From Atrichornis clamosus (taxonomy: Eukaryota; Chordata; Aves; Passeriformes; Menuridae), in NCBI GenBank assembly GCA_013400975.1, contig WBMZ01009448.1:1-64000 (forward strand): DNA of 64,000 nucleotides. The letters run 5' to 3'. A model generated the notes under the pieces. That model worked only from the letters and a program-made list of their open reading frames with translations, was not told the DNA's origin and made no database searches. Below, in pieces: positions 52,601-60,287 of this stretch. The translations under genes and the position numbers were made by a program. The stretch's first letter is position 1. Each line of letters opens with the position of its first letter.

Positions 52601-55600
52601 TCTGCTGCAATAAGTGACAGTGCCATGAGCACTGTCTGTGTTCTATCAGGTCTTACTGAGCACTCAGCTGAGATGTGAAAATAATTGTTGGTATTCACCC
52701 ACCTCGATGTAAAACATGGTGATTTATCCTTAACCAACTGAGGACAGTTGGAACTAAAGTGCCTTACTCTGCTGAGAAGCAGAAGAGACTTGCATGATGT
52801 GAAGGGGATCCTTTGAGGAGGAAGTAACTAGCAAGCAGCTGATGAGCAGCAAAAAGTTACCAAAATCTGCTTTATGTCCCAAGGTAGCACTTCAGTGCTG
52901 CTGCCATCTGTCACATTTGAGTCTGTCTCATTTCCCATTCCATCTGAAGCACACAACAAGCACGTGTGTGAGCTGCTGCCCTGTTTGTTCTGGCAACTGC
53001 TCAGGTTGTTGAGCATGAAAAGCATTCTGGGTTGCTTGGGAACTTCAGACAAGAAGGCCAGACAAGATAAAGGGGAGATGCCTATCTGGACTTCAAGGAA
53101 ACTATCTGAACTACCGTCCTTAAGAGGAACATCTTAAACCACATAGCTTTTTATACTGTAAACTTCTGATTATGGTGTCCTAAGATACTGTATATTCACA
53201 GATTTAAACTGTTCAGGGCTTGATATATTTGAGATGGTACTTATAAATCTTCACAGAGTTGTTTCAGGAAATAAGATTTGGAACATACACACCAACTTTT
53301 ATATAGAAGAGTGATAGATGAGAACAAAATAAAGATAAATTACATCTTATTTAAGAGAAAAGAATGTTGCAACATAGAGTATATATTGATGATTAAACAG
53401 CAAAAGAGTTTTGAAAATGTGTCACAGCAAAAAAATTGTTAATTTGGTGTTTTGTAAAAATAATTTATTTTTTATCACTCCTACCTGCATCAAACAATCA
53501 CACAGCGTGGCGTTACCTGCTTTTTCATGAGAAAACTGCTCCTGTGGTTGCCAAGTTTATTGACTGTCCTACCTAATATTTGTCACACTGCTTTATGACA
53601 CAGATATTTTAAAGCCAAGCAACTCCCCCATTTGCAATATTTGGGAATTAAGCTTAGCCCTTTACAAGACCACCATTCTTTAAAACTGAAAAAGCAGAAG
53701 TCATTCCTTAAAGAAAGCAGAATGCCTAGCAAGACAAAAAAACCAGTATCAGGTTCTGTAAATGCTGCTATCAGGTTGGTTTTTTCTTTGTATTAACTTT
53801 TTTTTTTTTTAATTAATGTGTCCTTTTGAAGTGTTGCTATGCATAAGGTAGAAATATTCTCTTGTTAGGCAGATTTCAGTCATCAAGTTTCAGAGCTTAG
53901 AATACAGTCATGTCTTGGCTACCCTTGCTGGAACCGTGCACTTCTTTAAAGTGCTTATTTTTATATATGCCAAGGATTAGATATAGAACCTCTCTTACTG
54001 TAACTTAGCAGTCTTCCAGAATTATGAATGTGTTAATGTCATCTGTGGTGTATTTTATTACTCTTTAAGTTGCCTTAACTGTTAAAAAGCAGTTGGCTTC
54101 AGTACTTAAGAAGATGTTTACATTGGAGCAATGGATAATGAGGACTTCACAAGGCACTGATCTGTGCCACTTGTGCTGTATTTCATGCTTCTGGCAGATG
54201 TTGGTGATAAAAGATCTAAAATAAGTACTAAGAGCTGTCCCTTGTTGCAGAGAATATATTGAATTCCAGTCTGTAAAATTAAATTTCCATTCCAAGGAGA
54301 GGATGATTAATCCAGCATGGAAAGCCTTTAAGAGCAGTGCCTGCCATCTTATTGAAACCATCCCTGTCTCTTCCCTCTATAATCAGTAATGTAAATGTGG
54401 TTTGACCTCCTGTTCTATGATGCTAGTAATTTTCTAACTAGGTGAGGAAGTACTTTTGTTCTTAGAAAGTTTCTTTTCCAGGAACTTTCTACGCACCAAG
54501 CATCATCATCTGAACTGCTGCTATCTTTTCAAACCCTGTGTTTGGTTTTATCATTAACCAAATGTTAATGCTACCACTGGATATGAGAATAGTAGGGCTG
54601 CGTGATCTAAGTGTTGTCACCTGCACAGTACTGCACCTGCCAGGGGAAAGGAGAATATTTCTGTGTCACCAGAAATGGTGATAAATAACTTCTCTCAAGA
54701 TTTCTAAAGCATGTGAGTCGATTGTAAAGCAAATAAATACCTGCCAGCCCTCCTTGGTGTAAGTGCTGTTGGTATTGCCAGACATAGCCCAAACTGTATT
54801 ATGAACGTTTTCAGATAGGAAGCAAAAAACTAAATTCATTTAAACTCATATATTTCTAAAGAATGAATACTTCAGCTTCAGAAGTATTTCCCAAACCTAG
54901 AAGGCTCTTGATGTGATGTCAAATTGTATTCGAGATACCAGCAGTTACGGATGTGTCCTTGTCACTTATTCTTGTTGCTGCTCTAACATTTATCCTTTGT
55001 CTTCATTCCAGTTTCCCTCCCTTGTGTCATTGTTAAAGCCTTGGTATGATTTATGGCTGTGTTTTCCTCTAGTAAGGTCTGGCAGGAAAGGACGTCGGCG
55101 GGTGTTTAGTCTGTCGGAGGCTGACAGTCACGGTGGACACTGGGTTTAGGCCTTCGAGCAGCAGCTGCAGCAGAAACTCCCGCAATGCCCATTCAGGCAG
55201 GTTCCTCCATAAGCCTTCACAAGCCCATAACAGTTAATAGAACATATTTGGTTTCCATGCTGACAGCAATGACAGTGAGGTAGGAAACTGAAGAAAGCAT
55301 CGTATTTGTCTCTACATTGTGTTTTGGGAGAATTCTAAAGCAGTAATTTGCTGTTTGTGAAAGCCTTATCTGCAGTTTCTCCCATGTCTCTTGGCTCTCT
55401 TGCCAAAGGTGGAAATTCTGCTCTCAAGCCTCCAGCTTCAAAGCAGCGATGTCTTCATTTGCACAGGGCAGCCCTGGCTGTAGTGAAATGCAATAAGCAC
55501 AGGCTTCTGAATGGACAGTAATGCAAGTACTGGGCCAGCAGCAAGAAGTCTTTTTATAGCTCAGGTAAAATGGGCAGGCATTCAGCATAAGACTGGCCTT

Positions 55601-58600
55601 GGACTCTGATGGCACAGCTTAATATTTCTGTGGTCATCAGACTCTGGCAGATGACTTTATGGACTGCTTAATTGCCTGAGAAGGTGAGGAGAGGAAGCAG
55701 ATGCAAAACAAAAGATGGAAATATGCTTCAGATTACCTTTGTTAAATAACCTGTTTAAACTTGTATGTAATTAATTCCTTTTTTTTTTTCTATCATGGCG
55801 TGAAGATAATTTGCTAATATTATATAAACATCCTTTTTCATCTTTATAGATTTAATTTGCAAATTTTTGCTTAATGTCTTGTTATTTGTATTTTTGTTAT
55901 CCTTTCATAGTATGTTACTGTACAGCTTAGGACACTTCTCTGTGGGTGATATTTGTTCTTTCCTTTATCGTTCTTTTCTATCTTCTCTCAGTAATAACCC
56001 TTCTTAACATAAGTTAATACAACAAGTTGAGTGTTTTATTTGGATTTGTTTCTGTGATGATAACCTTTGTAGCATTAAAGAAGTGCTGAAAAACATGTAA
56101 GGCTACTGAAGGCACTGTATCCACAGAGAGCTAATAATACCCCAAAACGTGCAAAATTACACCCCATTTTCAATTGGTACTTAAGTTTGGAGGTATTGAG
56201 GAGTGTTTGTTAGAACTAAATGTTAACATCAGAACTATTTTAAGAAACTGACTTCACTCTCCCTGGTTTTATTGCAGATCTGGCTTTTATTTTGTGCCAG
56301 AACACTCTTGCTTAAATACATGGAGTCTGGGGAGAGATAAATAGAAATGCTTTTTTCCAGTATTAGGGGATAGCTTTTTGATATTTAAGGGTAAAGCATA
56401 TCTTAGTGACCAATGGTTTTATACAGGCAAAAATTACAATTAATTTTTTTCTTGCTATCCAAAAGTCAAACTGGAATCAAGTGTTAGAAGTTTGGGTCTT
56501 TTGAAAGCCAGTTAGTATTTTTATATGCAGTATAGAGTGTATATATACCCATCCAGGTAATGGGTAGAGAAATTAACCTGTAAACATACTGAGTATAAGA
56601 AACTCTTGAGAAGAAAGAGCTTGGTACCTGCCTAGAGACAGAAATTATTTAAGTTCATTCTTGAGATTCTTTTTTTTCAACTAGGGCAGATCTTTTTGCC
56701 AATTGTTTATTCCAGTTTCAGAGACTTCAAAAAATTCAGATTATACACAAATATATATTTTGCATCCTTCTTTGAGTTGACTTCCAAAGGCTCTGAATTT
56801 TTGAGCCTCAAAGATTTTCTCATTAGTAATTGTTGTTATGATGCCCTGTTTTCAGTTTAAAAACTTTTTACATAAGAGGATGGTCTGATTTTTTCATTAT
56901 AATGCCTCTGATATACCAAATTTTCATTCCAAGATGCTGGATCTCTCTATTCTGTTTTCTAAGTAGGTTTCTTCATCTGTAGTCCAGGATTGTTTTCCTC
57001 TGTGCTTATATCCAAAAGATATGAGAGAGAATCATGCTGAAAAACTTACAAGCACAAGCTTGCAGTTGCAGGCTCAGTGTATCCCTGGAGTAGCCTGTGG
57101 GTTTGGGAGCTTGGTCACAAAGATTAAGTACCACTCTCCCAGCCCTGCTTGAGAGCTGTGACTGAAGAGTAAGATTTTTAGTTAAGCATTAGTCCAGAAC
57201 AGATAAGATATGCGAATTAGTAGTGAGAGCTGCTGACCTTTTCTAGACAATGTTCGGAATTCTCCCTCCTCCAGCCGTTTGTGTGCCGGGCTTTGCTTTT
57301 CTGGTCACTTTGGCAGGAGTGCCACGCTGGCTTACAGCAGCTGGCCACTGCTCCCCAAAATACAGTGCCAGAGTGACAGAAGGGAAGCTGACAGTAACTA
57401 AGCATGTACTGAGAGGAGAGAGAGATTTACTTCTACCAGTAATAAATAAAAGCTTGAAGGGAAGCAGCAAAGAGCTCTAGTCTTGTTTTCTCTGTAAATG
57501 CTGCAGCTGAAATACTGGGCACTATATTCTGCTTACAGTTTTTGATATTTTTATCTTTCTTCTGAATATTTTTTGAGACTTCTGTATAGAAAGTTTGGAC
57601 TTGTTAGCTCCAGATACTTGTTTTTTTAATGGAGACTTTTTTCAAATAGCTTTTCGTTGTGGCATTAAGAAGGGAGTCACTTTAGTGTTAACTTAGAACC
57701 TCCATTGAAGGATTTGGGGACAATACAGCATAACTAAAGAATTTGTATGTCCTTCATGATTTCAGTAAGTGAAAGTATTAAGAAAATATATTGCTATTTT
57801 ATTGGGAGAGGGGAAGGAATGATTTAAGAAGTGAAGTGCAGAATCAGAAGTGAAGTAGCAGAACTGCAATAAAAATGTGCTGTATAGAACACTCCTGAGC
57901 AAAATGCTACTGATTGATAATACTTTACTTACCAGAATGCCTCAGGTTTCTGAATCCGGAATTTTGGTGAATATTCATGCTATAGTATAAGATAACTTTT
58001 TATCTTGGCAAAGAACATTTGGTACCCTTTTAAGGTTTTATAAATTCAAAAAGTACAGACTCACTGTTTTGTGCATACTTAAATGTTAGTATTTAGCTTG
58101 GAATTCAGAGAAATGAGGCTGTGTTACGTTGTTTAAGTAGTTCATTTTCCATGCAAGTCTTGCATCATTTCCTCTGTTGTCAGTTGCTACATTTTCACTA
58201 AAACTTCTTGACAGCTTAAAAGAATCTGCAGGGTTACTTTGAATCTGTCCTTGTATTTCATAAATAACCACTGATGTCCCTTTTATTTAAAAGGAGACTT
58301 TCTACCATCTATAAATCTTATTTTTATCAAAGTGAGGAGCTTTAGCCACCAGTTCAGCAAAAAATACCTGTGAGTGGTTTCTGAAGTGAGAATACACCAT
58401 TGTTTGGGGTTATCTTACCAGAAAGGTAAAAAACATCAATAATCTTAGTGTTATCCCACTGATACCTTACTGATATCCATTCCATTCTCAGCTTTTTTTT
58501 TGTTTGTTTTGTTTTTGTGGGGTTTTTTTGGTTTGTGGTTTTGGTTGGTTTTTTTTTTTTTTTTTTTTTGTCTTTGGTCCATGCTTTCTGTTCTTTTCCA

Positions 58601-60030
58601 GGACTAATTGGAATCATATTGAAACGGAAATATTTTTAAGGTCACTGTGTATTAAAACCATAACCTAGTTCTTAGCTTCTGTATTCACTACATTGCCTTG
58701 TAGACTTTTCTGCAGATGCCTGTACACTTGAACACATGCTGTTTCTTACAAAAGCTTTAAATTGGTCTGTCTTGAAGCTGGATACCTGTTAATGGCATCT
58801 ATTATTGCAGTTTAAAAAGGAAAAAACCTGACTTTTCTGGGCATACTTGCTCATGTAAGGTTGTATCACCTCATCCCCTCCATTCCCTCTCCATCCTGAG
58901 CCAAAACAACAGTTTAATTGATAGTTCGCTAGAATTTTTAGGGGAAAAGGACAGTACAAATAGCTATTAATGCAGGAGGGTTTTTTCATAGTGTAGGAAA
59001 GTGTAGTAGCATATCAGTTTTTGGTAGTGTCTTCTGCTTATTCCCAATTTTATCAGTGTTGGATGATCTCTGTTTAGGACCACAAAAAAAATCATGTCTC
59101 ACAAGCCTGTTTAAAACAGGCTTCTTTTGCAGCACCTTTCAGTTGCAGTAAGGACATTATCTTCCTTCCTGTTATTCCATAATTCTTCTTTCTCTAGTTG
59201 AGGTATCGCTTAAATGTGAATCTGGAGAATGAATTGAGAGAATGACTTCCAAATTTTTGTAAGAAACAGGCCACCTTTTGGGAAAGCTGGCTGTAGAGTG
59301 GTTCTTTGGGTTTTGGGGTTTTTTTTTCCCTAAAGATCTTCGTGGGTATGGAGTAGCTGTTTGTTTTAGTCTATACTAAATACTGGAGAGGTTTTCTTTC
59401 CCTCAATTTCCTCTCTCTAAGAATATTTCTAATATTACTACATATTCTAATATTAAATGTATATAATTGTCTGGTTCCTAATTTGAGCAGAATCTAGCCG
59501 GCATTTTAGGTTACCCCTTTATAATATTTTGGTTTATTTCTAATTACTAAAAAGTGAATGTGTAAGCATAGTGCTTCACAGAACTGCATTATCCACATAA
59601 TTATTATTGAACACTTGTGAATAATAGTATATTGTTAAGCTTAATGTATATACTAAGTTGAATATTGATTGTTCTTGGTGTTTTATTAGATGATGCTTCA
59701 GCTCCAGAGCAGCCTCCGATGGCCATTTCCGGTCAGACGATGTTGACTGATGAAACTCTTTCAGCTGTCTCCAAGTCTAGCAAAAATGCTGTAAAAACCA
59801 GTGACACAGAAACAGCAAACCTGTCTCCCAGCCTGATTCCTGCACAGCAGCCCACAATATCCTTAATTACAGATGACAACACAGACACACTGAGCGTGGA
59901 GTCGCTCACGCTGGTGCCACCAGTTGATCCCCACAGCATTCGAACATTCGGCTGCATCCCTCAGTCTTCTTTGCAGTCTGAAGCTGAAGTTTGCAAGGTC
60001 AAAGAGGTAGAGGAAGAATGTTCTGACTAA
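1542..60030 (+). CDS. CLEC16A: CLEC16A, endosomal/lysosomal mitophagy regulator, 24 coding exons (gene-level entry)
   Basis: Joining 24 segments with GT/AG borders gives 3123 nt, a 1040-residue protein plus stop; I recall the human protein as about 1053. Seen: start [15 protein letters not shown]-family N-terminal region (about residues 50-200); helical repeat-like middle; Lys/Glu-rich, probably disordered segment (about 358-480); conserved half with [37 protein letters not shown] and [18 protein letters not shown]; Ser/Pro-rich tail (about 885-928) and final [15 protein letters not shown] block. Known for the family: CLEC16A and fly ema act in endosome maturation, autophagy and mitophagy, with RNF41 and USP8 in mammals; the human locus is associated with autoimmune disease. 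No C-type lectin fold, signal peptide or clear membrane segment is visible. Reading frame is kept at every junction with no internal stop, so the gene looks intact. Confidence 0.97.
1622..7974 (+). other. Intron 1
   Basis: Donor GTGAGC, acceptor TTCCCTTAG. The first 250 bases are still CpG island. The rest is AT-rich with no gene, RNA gene or clear repeat that I could recognise; open frames are short and not protein-like. Confidence 0.85.
7975..8103 (+). CDS. CLEC16A: CLEC16A coding exon 2 (residues 27-70)
   Basis: Reads [16 protein letters not shown], then [19 protein letters not shown] and QNDSSVF. It is phase 2 at both ends and has donor GTAAGT. This leads into the FPL region. The sequence is nearly identical to what I recall of mammalian CLEC16A. 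Confidence 0.97.
8104..8768 (+). other. Intron 2
   Basis: 665 bases, AT-rich, GTAAGT donor and TTTATTTCAG acceptor. Nothing else recognisable. Confidence 0.85.
8769..8902 (+). CDS. CLEC16A: CLEC16A coding exon 3 (residues 70-115)
   Basis: Reads [20 protein letters not shown], then [20 protein letters not shown]. Part of the FPL region, with amphipathic helices. Ends in the first base of a Tyr codon before GTAAGG. Confidence 0.97.
8903..9656 (+). other. Intron 3
   Basis: 754 bases with a pyrimidine-rich acceptor (TTATTTTTCAG). No repeat or extra exon recognised. Confidence 0.85.
9657..9805 (+). CDS. CLEC16A: CLEC16A coding exon 4 (residues 115-164)
   Basis: Reads [20 protein letters not shown], then [20 protein letters not shown] and [12 protein letters not shown] region. 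Ends at a codon boundary before GTAAGT. Confidence 0.97.
9806..10469 (+). other. Intron 4
   Basis: 664 bases, AT-rich, good T-rich acceptor before exon 5. Nothing else seen. Confidence 0.85.
10470..10575 (+). CDS. CLEC16A: CLEC16A coding exon 5 (residues 165-200)
   Basis: Reads [20 protein letters not shown], then [15 protein letters not shown]. Ends with the first base of a Val codon before GTATGC. That Val codon is completed by the microexon or, if it is skipped, by exon 7. Confidence 0.97.
10576..12073 (+). other. Intron 5, with a CR1 remnant
   Basis: 1498 bases between exon 5 and the 6-nt microexon. Holds an old CR1 piece (11040-11285). The acceptor side has a long pyrimidine-rich stretch from about 12000. 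Confidence 0.8.
11040..11285 (+). mobile_element. CR1 LINE 3'-region remnant, + orientation
   Basis: Degenerate copy of the avian CR1 3' region. Recognisable pieces in order are GAGGTGCTCAGTG (near 11065), CAGTGTGAGAGTACTTAGGCACTG, ACAGGTTTTCCAGAGAAATTG and TTGGAGATCTTCAGAACTC (near 11213), then the part preceding the CR1 end. Highly diverged, hence old; no reverse transcriptase frame. Edges are approximate. Confidence 0.7.
12074..12079 (+). CDS. CLEC16A: CLEC16A 6-nt microexon 6 (adds residues 201-202 region, V-S-L)
   Basis: TGTCAT stands between an acceptor (TTCCTTAATGCAG, AG at 12072-12073) and a perfect donor (GTAAGT from 12080). Joined to the G ending exon 5 and the TG opening exon 7 it gives GTG TCA TTG GAC, that is V-S-L-D, the reading I recall from mammalian CLEC16A (K-V-S-L-D-N-Q). 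Skipping it leaves the frame intact and gives V-D. It lies at the end of the FPL region. A TGC directly before the AG and a pyrimidine-rich upstream stretch are typical of SRRM4-type microexons; regulated inclusion is inferred. Confidence 0.88.
12080..12415 (+). other. Intron 6
   Basis: 336 bases between the microexon and exon 7; acceptor TTCTCTTAAG. Nothing else recognised. Confidence 0.85.
12416..12539 (+). CDS. CLEC16A: CLEC16A coding exon 7 (residues 202-243)
   Basis: Reads [20 protein letters not shown], then [20 protein letters not shown]. Donor GTAAGT splits a Glu codon. Confidence 0.97.
12540..13489 (+). other. Intron 7
   Basis: 950 bases, AT-rich, acceptor TGTTCTCTTGCAG. No other feature seen. 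Confidence 0.85.
13490..13664 (+). CDS. CLEC16A: CLEC16A coding exon 8 (residues 243-301)
   Basis: Reads [20 protein letters not shown], then [20 protein letters not shown] and [18 protein letters not shown]. Ends on a codon boundary before GTAAGC. Strongly conserved. Confidence 0.97.
13665..14719 (+). other. Intron 8
   Basis: 1055 bases, AT-rich. No repeat or extra exon recognised. Confidence 0.85.
14720..14773 (+). CDS. CLEC16A: CLEC16A coding exon 9 (residues 302-319)
   Basis: 54-nt in-frame exon reading [18 protein letters not shown]. Phase 0 on both sides, acceptor TTTTTTCTGTAG, donor GTAAGT. It could be skipped without a frameshift. Confidence 0.96.
14774..17178 (+). other. Intron 9
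   Basis: 2405 bases, no clear repeat or gene. The 79-codon open frame at 15996-16235 has no recognisable protein character. Confidence 0.8.
17179..17292 (+). CDS. CLEC16A: CLEC16A coding exon 10 (residues 320-357)
   Basis: Reads [19 protein letters not shown] start ([12 protein letters not shown]), then [20 protein letters not shown] and QKNS. The stretch after GDLS differs most from the mammalian form. Phase 0 at both ends, donor GTAAGT. Confidence 0.96.
17293..22272 (+). other. Intron 10
   Basis: About 5 kb. Mostly AT-rich; a GC-richer patch at 18720-19000 gives overlapping open frames in several registers but none looks like a real protein. No recognised repeat family. Confidence 0.75.
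22273..22501 (+). CDS. CLEC16A: CLEC16A coding exon 11, charged disordered segment (residues 358-434)
   Basis: Starts [20 protein letters not shown], then a basic run ([17 protein letters not shown]) and an acidic run ([19 protein letters not shown]). Low hydrophobicity and alternating basic and acidic blocks indicate disorder. Mammalian CLEC16A has an internal disordered region reported to regulate its mitophagy function; this is the matching place. Donor GTGAGC. Confidence 0.96.
22502..23873 (+). other. Intron 11
   Basis: 1372 bases. A 150-codon open frame at 23341-23793 has no coherent protein pattern. Acceptor is very T-rich (TTTTTTTTAG). Confidence 0.8.
23874..24003 (+). CDS. CLEC16A: CLEC16A coding exon 12 (residues 434-477)
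   Basis: Reads [20 protein letters not shown], then [20 protein letters not shown] and NWN. Continues the charged flexible segment. Donor GTATAA splits an Arg codon. Confidence 0.96.
24004..28090 (+). other. Intron 12
   Basis: About 4.1 kb. A less AT-rich block at roughly 26440-27020 stands out and may be an old unclassified repeat. Otherwise nothing recognised. Acceptor TCCTTTTCACAG. Confidence 0.75.
28091..28191 (+). CDS. CLEC16A: CLEC16A coding exon 13 (residues 477-511)
   Basis: Reads [20 protein letters not shown], then [13 protein letters not shown]. Start of the conserved second half. Donor GTAACT splits a Gly codon. Confidence 0.97.
28192..28922 (+). other. Intron 13
   Basis: 731 bases. 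Open for about 45 codons if retained, ending in TAA at 28326-28328. Acceptor CCCCCATGAAAG is weakish directly before the AG, with pyrimidines (CTTTCTTCCTTCACCCCC) just upstream. Confidence 0.8.
28923..29045 (+). CDS. CLEC16A: CLEC16A coding exon 14 (residues 511-552)
   Basis: Reads [20 protein letters not shown], then [20 protein letters not shown]. Donor GTATTG splits the Asp codon of D-G-K-I-R. Confidence 0.97.
29046..30381 (+). other. Intron 14
   Basis: 1336 bases. No repeat or extra exon recognised. Confidence 0.8.
30382..30491 (+). CDS. CLEC16A: CLEC16A coding exon 15 (residues 552-588)
   Basis: Reads [20 protein letters not shown], then [17 protein letters not shown]. The FSKNG stretch differs from the mammalian sequence I recall. 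Donor GTGAGT at a codon boundary. Confidence 0.96.
30492..30955 (+). other. Intron 15
   Basis: 464 bases. Contains an exon-like open segment (30798-30910) flanked by AG and GTAAGT but only 45 bases from exon 16. Acceptor of exon 16 is pyrimidine-rich (CTTTTCTCTTTTCTAG). Confidence 0.75.
30956..31000 (+). CDS. CLEC16A: CLEC16A coding exon 16 (residues 589-603)
   Basis: 45-nt in-frame exon reading [15 protein letters not shown]. Phase 0 at both ends, donor GTATAT, so it can be skipped without a frameshift. Confidence 0.96.
31001..32343 (+). other. Intron 16, half occupied by an LTR
   Basis: 1343 bases. The 3' half is an avian LTR remnant (31612 to about 32295), leaving only about 50 bases of other sequence before exon 17. 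Acceptor TATTCTTTCTTTTGAAG. Confidence 0.75.
31612..32295 (+). mobile_element. Avian endogenous retrovirus LTR remnant, probably solo
   Basis: Begins TGTGGTGGGTTGACC and continues through parts typical of an LTR family common in birds: a CTCACTTACCAATTACAGTC-like stretch, then tandem CTCCAGTGTGGGTCC units alternating with GGGCTGCA units (about 31990-32150), then GAGGTGCCACCGG and AAGGGCTCAGCAG. No gag, pol or env reading frame flanks it, so it looks like a solo LTR or fragment. The 3' edge and any target-site duplication are unclear; orientation is inferred from recalled family direction. The assignment rests on pattern memory. Confidence 0.65.
32344..32394 (+). CDS. CLEC16A: CLEC16A coding exon 17 (residues 604-620)
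   Basis: 51-nt in-frame exon reading [17 protein letters not shown]. Acidic conserved motif; phase 0 at both ends, donor GTAAGT. It sits about 50 bases downstream of the LTR. Confidence 0.96.
32395..33092 (+). other. Intron 17
   Basis: 698 bases, AT-rich. Nothing else recognised. Confidence 0.85.
33093..33221 (+). CDS. CLEC16A: CLEC16A coding exon 18 (residues 621-663)
   Basis: Reads [20 protein letters not shown], then [20 protein letters not shown] and TRR. One of the best conserved blocks in the family. Donor GTGAGT. Confidence 0.97.
33222..37072 (+). other. Intron 18
   Basis: About 3.9 kb. A coding-like but stop-interrupted region (about 33440-35060, best stretch 33624-33842) may be an old unrecognised element or pseudogene. 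The 122-codon frame at 35890-36258 looks accidental. Confidence 0.7.
37073..37193 (+). CDS. CLEC16A: CLEC16A coding exon 19 (residues 664-704)
   Basis: Reads [20 protein letters not shown], then [20 protein letters not shown]. Donor GTAAGT splits an Asn codon. Confidence 0.97.
38290..38405 (-). mobile_element. CR1 LINE 3'-end remnant, minus orientation
   Basis: GAGGTTGGAAGGAACCTC followed by GAGACCATCTGATCTAATCC, CCCCTGCTCAAAACAGAGCC and GTTGCTCAGGACAGC is the complement of the CR1 3' end. Its opposite orientation to the intron 5 piece shows independent insertions. About 115 bases remain, moderately diverged. Confidence 0.8.
41461..41497 (+). repeat. Pyrimidine (TTCC/CTTT) tract serving as exon 20 acceptor tract
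   Basis: A near-pure C/T run (TCCCTTCCTTTCTCCC then TTCTTTCCTTCCTTCC) ends in TCTAG at the exon 20 border. A microsatellite-like stretch therefore forms the polypyrimidine tract. Confidence 0.75.
41498..41649 (+). CDS. CLEC16A: CLEC16A coding exon 20 (residues 704-754)
   Basis: Reads [20 protein letters not shown], then [20 protein letters not shown] and [10 protein letters not shown]. Donor GTAAGA at a codon boundary. Confidence 0.97.
41650..42324 (+). other. Intron 20
   Basis: 675 bases, AT-rich, acceptor TGTTTCTCTCTAG. Nothing else recognised. Confidence 0.85.
42325..42529 (+). CDS. CLEC16A: CLEC16A coding exon 21 (residues 755-823)
   Basis: Reads [20 protein letters not shown], then [40 protein letters not shown] and RMKMQRIA. 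Basic end likely helical. Donor GTGAAT splits an Ala codon. Confidence 0.97.
42530..43872 (+). other. Intron 21
   Basis: 1343 bases with copy A of an unclassified repeat (42738-42864). The acceptor (TTGTGATTAAACGTAG) has almost no pyrimidine tract next to the AG; the nearest C/T-rich run is about 43811-43829. Confidence 0.8.
42738..42864. repeat. Unclassified repeat, copy A (pair with 44715-44850)
   Basis: Shares ordered blocks with copy B: CACAGAACTC, AAATGTG, TTCAGTG then TTCAGAATTC, CTGC then GACT, TTGGAGC, and TGCCTGAGTCCTGA. By eye clearly related but diverged, in the same orientation, about 2 kb apart. I cannot assign a known family. Confidence 0.7.
43873..44040 (+). CDS. CLEC16A: CLEC16A coding exon 22 (residues 823-879)
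   Basis: Reads [20 protein letters not shown], then [20 protein letters not shown] and [15 protein letters not shown]. Donor GTAAGA splits a Gly codon. The weak acceptor suggests that inclusion may be regulated. Confidence 0.96.
44041..49995 (+). other. Intron 22
   Basis: About 6 kb. Holds copy B of the unclassified repeat (44715-44850). Open frames at 47977-48294 and 49141-49446 show no recognisable domain. A small CpG-bearing patch near 44400-44460 (AAAATGGCCGAGG) is unexplained. Confidence 0.75.
44715..44850. repeat. Unclassified repeat, copy B (pair with 42738-42864)
   Basis: Second copy of the intron 21 repeat in the same orientation, on the other side of exon 22. The right end (TTTGCCTGAGTCCTGA) is nearly identical; the centre carries small indels. 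It could be two insertions of one family or an old local duplication. Confidence 0.7.
49996..50142 (+). CDS. CLEC16A: CLEC16A coding exon 23, Ser/Pro-rich tail (residues 879-928)
   Basis: Reads [20 protein letters not shown], then [20 protein letters not shown] and PSAAQSPA. Low-complexity Ser/Pro/Thr sequence, disordered. Donor GTACTC is weak; reading through it meets a stop at 50166-50168. Confidence 0.96.
55073..55149 (+). other. Candidate alternative C-terminal exon of CLEC16A
   Basis: After GTTTTCCTCTAG, joining to the G ending exon 23 gives in frame [20 protein letters not shown], then GGHWV and TAG (55147-55149). The segment is CpG-bearing and GC-rich inside an AT-rich intron and would add a basic 25-residue tail in place of exon 24. 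No AATAAA follows closely; a donor-like GTAGGA lies near 55279. Not proven transcribed. The same bases CTA|GTAAGG also resemble a donor, so other readings exist. Confidence 0.4.
58493..58571. repeat. T/G-rich low-complexity tract
   Basis: Runs of T broken by single or double G, ending in a long pure T run. Might be the antisense tail of a retroposed sequence or simple slippage; no retroposon body was recognised beside it. Confidence 0.8.
59690..60030 (+). CDS. CLEC16A: CLEC16A coding exon 24 with stop (residues 928-1040)
   Basis: Opens [20 protein letters not shown], contains conserved islands [15 protein letters not shown] and [18 protein letters not shown], and ends EVEEECSD then TAA at 60028-60030. 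Between the islands it differs much from the mammalian tail I recall, so this is a fast-evolving disordered tail with two constrained motifs. Acceptor TGTTTTATTAG. Confidence 0.96.
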
Positions 60031-60281
60031 AGCCACCATGCAGGCTGTGATAAACAGTGAAGAAAATGCAACCAAACTGAACTGTTTTTTCTCTGGGAGT
60101 GCCGATACTTCTTGAGGCCTGAGAGGCCTGTGGTCCACACAGAGGGGCCAGCTGGTGAAAGAGAACATGAGCAGCTTTTGGAGTCAACATCGGACACTTG
60201 GCGTGTCTGAACTGGAGAAGAGGAGAAAGAACTTTTTAATCTGGATTGGTTCTTTCCTACCAATTTCTGTTATACAAGAAC

Positions 60282-60287
60282 ATTAAA
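60282..60287 (+). terminator. Candidate poly(A) signal ATTAAA (proximal)
   Basis: ATTAAA about 250 bases after the stop, followed about 20 bases later by a T-rich stretch (CTGTCTTTCTG). It would give a short 3' UTR form. Confidence 0.4.

Larger units (their letters stand above)
50143..59689 (+). other. Intron 23, longest intron
   Basis: About 9.5 kb. Holds an in-frame exon-like segment at 55073-55149 and a T/G-rich low-complexity tract near 58493-58571. The rest is AT-rich sequence without recognised genes or repeat families. Confidence 0.75.

Noticed and set aside
1542..60030. C-type lectin domain suggested by the gene name
   Set aside because: No spaced Cys and Ca-binding EPN/QPD/WND pattern is visible. 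The name is historical.
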